The translations under genes were made by a program, and so were the position numbers. Shown here one piece after another: positions 4,498-6,602 of a stretch of 6,602 nucleotides of DNA. The notes under the pieces are model-generated. The model did not search any database. It saw only the letters and a program-made list of their open reading frames with translations, and was not told the DNA's origin. The stretch lies in the NCBI GenBank assembly GCA_959026725.1, contig CAUFMG010000030.1:1-6602 (forward strand), written 5' to 3'. This DNA comes from an uncultured Collinsella sp. (GTDB taxonomy: Bacteria; Actinomycetota; Coriobacteriia; Coriobacteriales; Coriobacteriaceae). Each line of letters begins with the position of its first letter. Position 1 is the first letter of the stretch.

Positions 4498-6351
4498 ATG
4501 CCCGAGAAGATTGAAGAGCTGGTACGCGCTGCGCTTGCTGCGGCCCAGGAGGCCGGCGACCTTTCTGCATTTGAACTTGACGATTGCGCTATCGAGCGAC
4601 CGGCTGACACTTCTCATGGCGAGTGGACCTCTACCATGGCCCTGAAGTCCGCCAAGCTGGCCCATTGCGCCCCGCGCAAGATCGCCGAGGCCATCGTTGC
4701 CCATATGCCCGAGGACCCCGCGATCGAGAAGGTCGAGATCGCAGGCCCCGGCTTCATCAACTTCTACCTCTCCGTTGCCGTCAAGAATGCCATCTTTGGC
4801 GAGGCTCGCGAGAAGGGTATGGACTTCGCTAAGTCCAACGTCGGTGGCGGCCTGAAGACCCAGGTCGAGTTCGTCTCCGCCAACCCCGTCGGCCCCATGC
4901 ACATCGGCCATGGCCGCTGGGCCGCTCTGGGCGATTCGCTCTGCCGCGTTATGGACCATGCCGGTTACGACATCCAGCGTGAGTTCTACATCAACGACCA
5001 CGGCTCTCAGATGAACACCTTCGGCAACTCCATCAGCACGCGCTATATGCAGCTTGCCGACATCATCGCCAAGCAGGGCGTGGATATCGACGAGGCTCAC
5101 AAGCTGCTGATCGCAGACCGCGACGCCTTCGTTGCCGACGAGAACGACGAGCATCCCGAGACCCATCCGTACCAGGACAATTTTGCCGAGACCCTGGGCA
5201 AGGACTCCTATGGCGGCGACTACATTATCGACGAGGCCGCCGAGTTCTGGCGCACCGACGGCGATAAGTGGGTCGAGGCCGATCCTCAGGAGCGCATGGA
5301 GAGCTTCCGCGAGCGCGGCTATGTGAAGATGGTCGACAACATGCGCGACCTCTGCCACGCCGTCAATTGCGACTTCGATCGTTGGTACTCCGAGCGTTCG
5401 CTGTACGTGAAGGACACCGAGGGCGAGACCGCCGGCACCTCTGCCGTCGACCGCGCTTTTGAGAAGCTCGACAAGATGGGCTACCTCTACACCAAGGACG
5501 GCGCCCTGTGGTTCCGCTCCACCGACCTGGGCGATGACAAGGACCGCGTCCTGATCAAGTCCGACGGCGAGTACACCTACTTCGCCTCCGACGTTGCCTA
5601 TCACTGGGATAAGTTCCAGCGCGTCGACCACGTCATCGACATCTGGGGTGCCGACCACCACGGCTACATCGAGCGCGTCCGCTGCGTCTGCGACGCTCTT
5701 GGCTATCCCGGCAAGTTTGAGGTTCTGCTGGGCCAGCTCGTCAACCTGCTGCGCAACGGCAAGCCCGTCCGTATGTCCAAGCGTAAGGGCACCATGGTGA
5801 CCCTGCAGGAGCTCGTCGACGAGGTCGGTTCCGACGCCGCTCGCTACACGCTCATCTCCAAAAGCTCCAACCAGATGGTCGACTTCGATATCGAGGCCGT
5901 CAAGAAGCGCGACAACTCCAACCCGGTCTATTACGTGCAGTACGCTCACGCCCGCGTGTGCTCCATCCTGCGCCGTGCCGCCGACGTTACGCCCGAGCAG
6001 GCTGACGAGATGGGCATGAAGGCCGTTGCCGCCAAGGCCATCGGTGAGAACGTCGATTACTCGCTGCTGACCGACCCGACCGAGCTCGCCCTTTCGCGTA
6101 AGCTCAACGAGCTCACCGACCTGATTGCCAGCTGCGCTCGCGACCGCGCTCCGTTCCGTCTGACGCACTTTGCCGAGGAGCTCGCCGGCGACTTCCACAG
6201 CTTCTATGCTGCTTGCCAGGTGCTGCCGAGCGAGGGCCGTCCCGTCGACCCCGAGCTTTCGCGTGCCCGTCTGGCCGCTTGCGATGCCGTCCGCGTGACG
6301 CTCGCCCTGGTGCTCACCCTTGTTGGTGTCTCCGCTCCCGAGCAGATGTAA
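4498..6351 (+). CDS. argS: Arginyl-tRNA synthetase
   Basis: ArgRS is a class I synthetase that charges tRNA-Arg with arginine in the cytoplasm, and ArgRS enzymes generally need bound tRNA to activate the amino acid. The 617-residue protein is somewhat longer than most bacterial ArgRS. An N-terminal tRNA D-loop-recognition domain (about 1-95) is followed by the Rossmann catalytic domain with the HIGH motif in NPVGPMHIGHGRW (129-141) and the KMSKS-type loop as RMSKRKGTMVTL (425-436). The anticodon-binding helical DALR domain starts near NPVYYVQYAHAR (475-486) and runs to the C-terminal SAPEQM. An acidic insert at about 194-237, between RYMQL and the conserved YGGDYI, accounts for part of the extra length. 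Codon choice is strongly biased, as expected for a highly expressed gene. It is monocistronic in this window, divergent from the carD-like gene, and ends before the terminator at 6397-6430. Confidence 0.97.
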   Translation: MPEKIEELVRAALAAAQEAGDLSAFELDDCAIERPADTSHGEWTSTMALKSAKLAHCAPRKIAEAIVAHMPEDPAIEKVEIAGPGFINFYLSVAVKNAIFGEAREKGMDFAKSNVGGGLKTQVEFVSANPVGPMHIGHGRWAALGDSLCRVMDHAGYDIQREFYINDHGSQMNTFGNSISTRYMQLADIIAKQGVDIDEAHKLLIADRDAFVADENDEHPETHPYQDNFAETLGKDSYGGDYIIDEAAEFWRTDGDKWVEADPQERMESFRERGYVKMVDNMRDLCHAVNCDFDRWYSERSLYVKDTEGETAGTSAVDRAFEKLDKMGYLYTKDGALWFRSTDLGDDKDRVLIKSDGEYTYFASDVAYHWDKFQRVDHVIDIWGADHHGYIERVRCVCDALGYPGKFEVLLGQLVNLLRNGKPVRMSKRKGTMVTLQELVDEVGSDAARYTLISKSSNQMVDFDIEAVKKRDNSNPVYYVQYAHARVCSILRRAADVTPEQADEMGMKAVAAKAIGENVDYSLLTDPTELALSRKLNELTDLIASCARDRAPFRLTHFAEELAGDFHSFYAACQVLPSEGRPVDPELSRARLAACDAVRVTLALVLTLVGVSAPEQM

Positions 6352-6396
6352 TCTGCGGGTCATTTGACCGTACAGACTTGGTTTAACTAAGCCTTG

Positions 6397-6430
6397 AAAG
6401 CCCGATCTCCCACTGAGGTCGGGCTTTTTT
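6397..6430 (+). terminator. Strong intrinsic terminator of argS
   Basis: A 13-bp stem, AAAGCCCGATCTC (6397-6409) with GAGGTCGGGCTTT (6415-6427), has one G-U wobble and a 5-nt loop CCACT. It is followed by TTT, giving six consecutive T residues at 6425-6430. It begins 46 nt after the argS stop codon. This is a textbook intrinsic terminator and is unrelated in sequence to the two hairpins near the HD gene. Confidence 0.93.
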
Positions 6431-6602
6431 GCAAACGCCGACGTATTGACGAATTTGGAACTGCTGGAAATACGAAACTATGCCGGTTTACTACGATGAA
6501 TTGAGATATTCCAACCACGCCGGTTTTTCGCTAAAAAGTGCAAGGCATCTACCTGCACTGATAATTGTTCTCGGGGGAAGCGGGCACTGCGGGGCGCGGC
6601 AA
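6431..6602. other. Unassigned right edge with one short open frame running off the window
   Basis: After the argS terminator the DNA turns AT-richer until about 6565, then becomes G-rich. A plus-strand frame from ATG 6480 stays open for 41 codons to the window end, beginning MPVYYDELRYSNHAGFSLKS; it has no good Shine-Dalgarno (only GGAAA about 11 nt upstream) and I do not recognise the peptide. The 8-bp sequence GCCGGTTT occurs twice in direct orientation (6482-6489 and 6519-6526). It may be a gene start, a dispersed repeat or plain spacer. Confidence 0.3.
6532..6559 (-). terminator. Possible minus-strand terminator for a gene beyond the right edge
   Basis: Read on the minus strand, AGTGCAGG (6559-6552) pairs with CC-T-TGCACT (6545-6537) around a 6-nt loop with one bulged T, and the stem runs into TTTTT followed by AG. 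It would suit a leftward gene lying to the right of the window, converging on argS. No such gene is visible, so this rests on the fold alone and conflicts with the short rightward open frame over the same bases. Confidence 0.35.

Noticed and set aside
4480..6363. Long open frame of about 630 codons on the minus strand opposite argS
   Set aside because: It mirrors argS codon for codon and has the Val/Leu/Gly/Ala-rich composition of an antisense reading; no domain is recognisable.

Overview
The window reads as chromosomal DNA of a high-GC Gram-positive bacterium. Purine-rich Shine-Dalgarno sequences, a CarD-type RNA polymerase regulator, strong GCC/CTC/GAG codon preference and the style of the ArgS and ProA proteins all suggest an intestinal actinobacterium of the Coriobacteriia, most likely Collinsella or a close relative. 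That placement is inference from family resemblance, not a search result. No phage, IS element, CRISPR array, rRNA or tRNA gene is visible, and all five recognisable genes look intact.

Layout, left to right. (1) Positions 1-73 hold no gene I can support. (2) A serine aminopeptidase of the alpha/beta-hydrolase fold (proline iminopeptidase type) is read leftwards from 1492 to 74. (3) A 112-bp divergent promoter region follows. (4) proA (glutamate-5-semialdehyde dehydrogenase, proline biosynthesis) is read rightwards, 1605-2891. (5) A perfect 16-bp-stem hairpin at 2906-2946 sits between proA and the convergent next gene. (6) An HD-domain phosphohydrolase is read leftwards, 3561-2962. (7) A near-identical copy of the hairpin lies at 3616-3656. 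(8) A CarD/CdnL-family transcription regulator is read leftwards, 4155-3670. (9) A 342-bp AT-richer divergent intergenic region (4156-4497) is rich in TGCA-centred palindromes. (10) argS (arginyl-tRNA synthetase) is read rightwards, 4498-6351, and ends at a strong intrinsic terminator (6397-6430). (11) An unassigned right edge (6431-6602) has a minus-strand terminator-like hairpin and one short open frame running off the window.

Each gene appears to be its own transcription unit. The peptidase and proA are divergent and both bear on proline supply: one probably releases N-terminal proline from peptides, the other makes proline from glutamate. CarD and argS are also divergent and serve transcription initiation and translation. 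The HD gene sits alone between two copies of the same hairpin element.

The most notable non-coding signal is that hairpin pair. The two 44-bp copies lie exactly 710 bp apart and differ at only two positions, which pair with each other in the stem (G-C in one, A-T in the other), while the 9-nt loop is identical. This indicates a dispersed palindromic element under structural constraint that seems to be reused as a terminator. Other points are a CarD homologue without the conserved wedge tryptophan and an acidic insert in ArgRS. I do not see evidence for a wholly new multi-gene system here.
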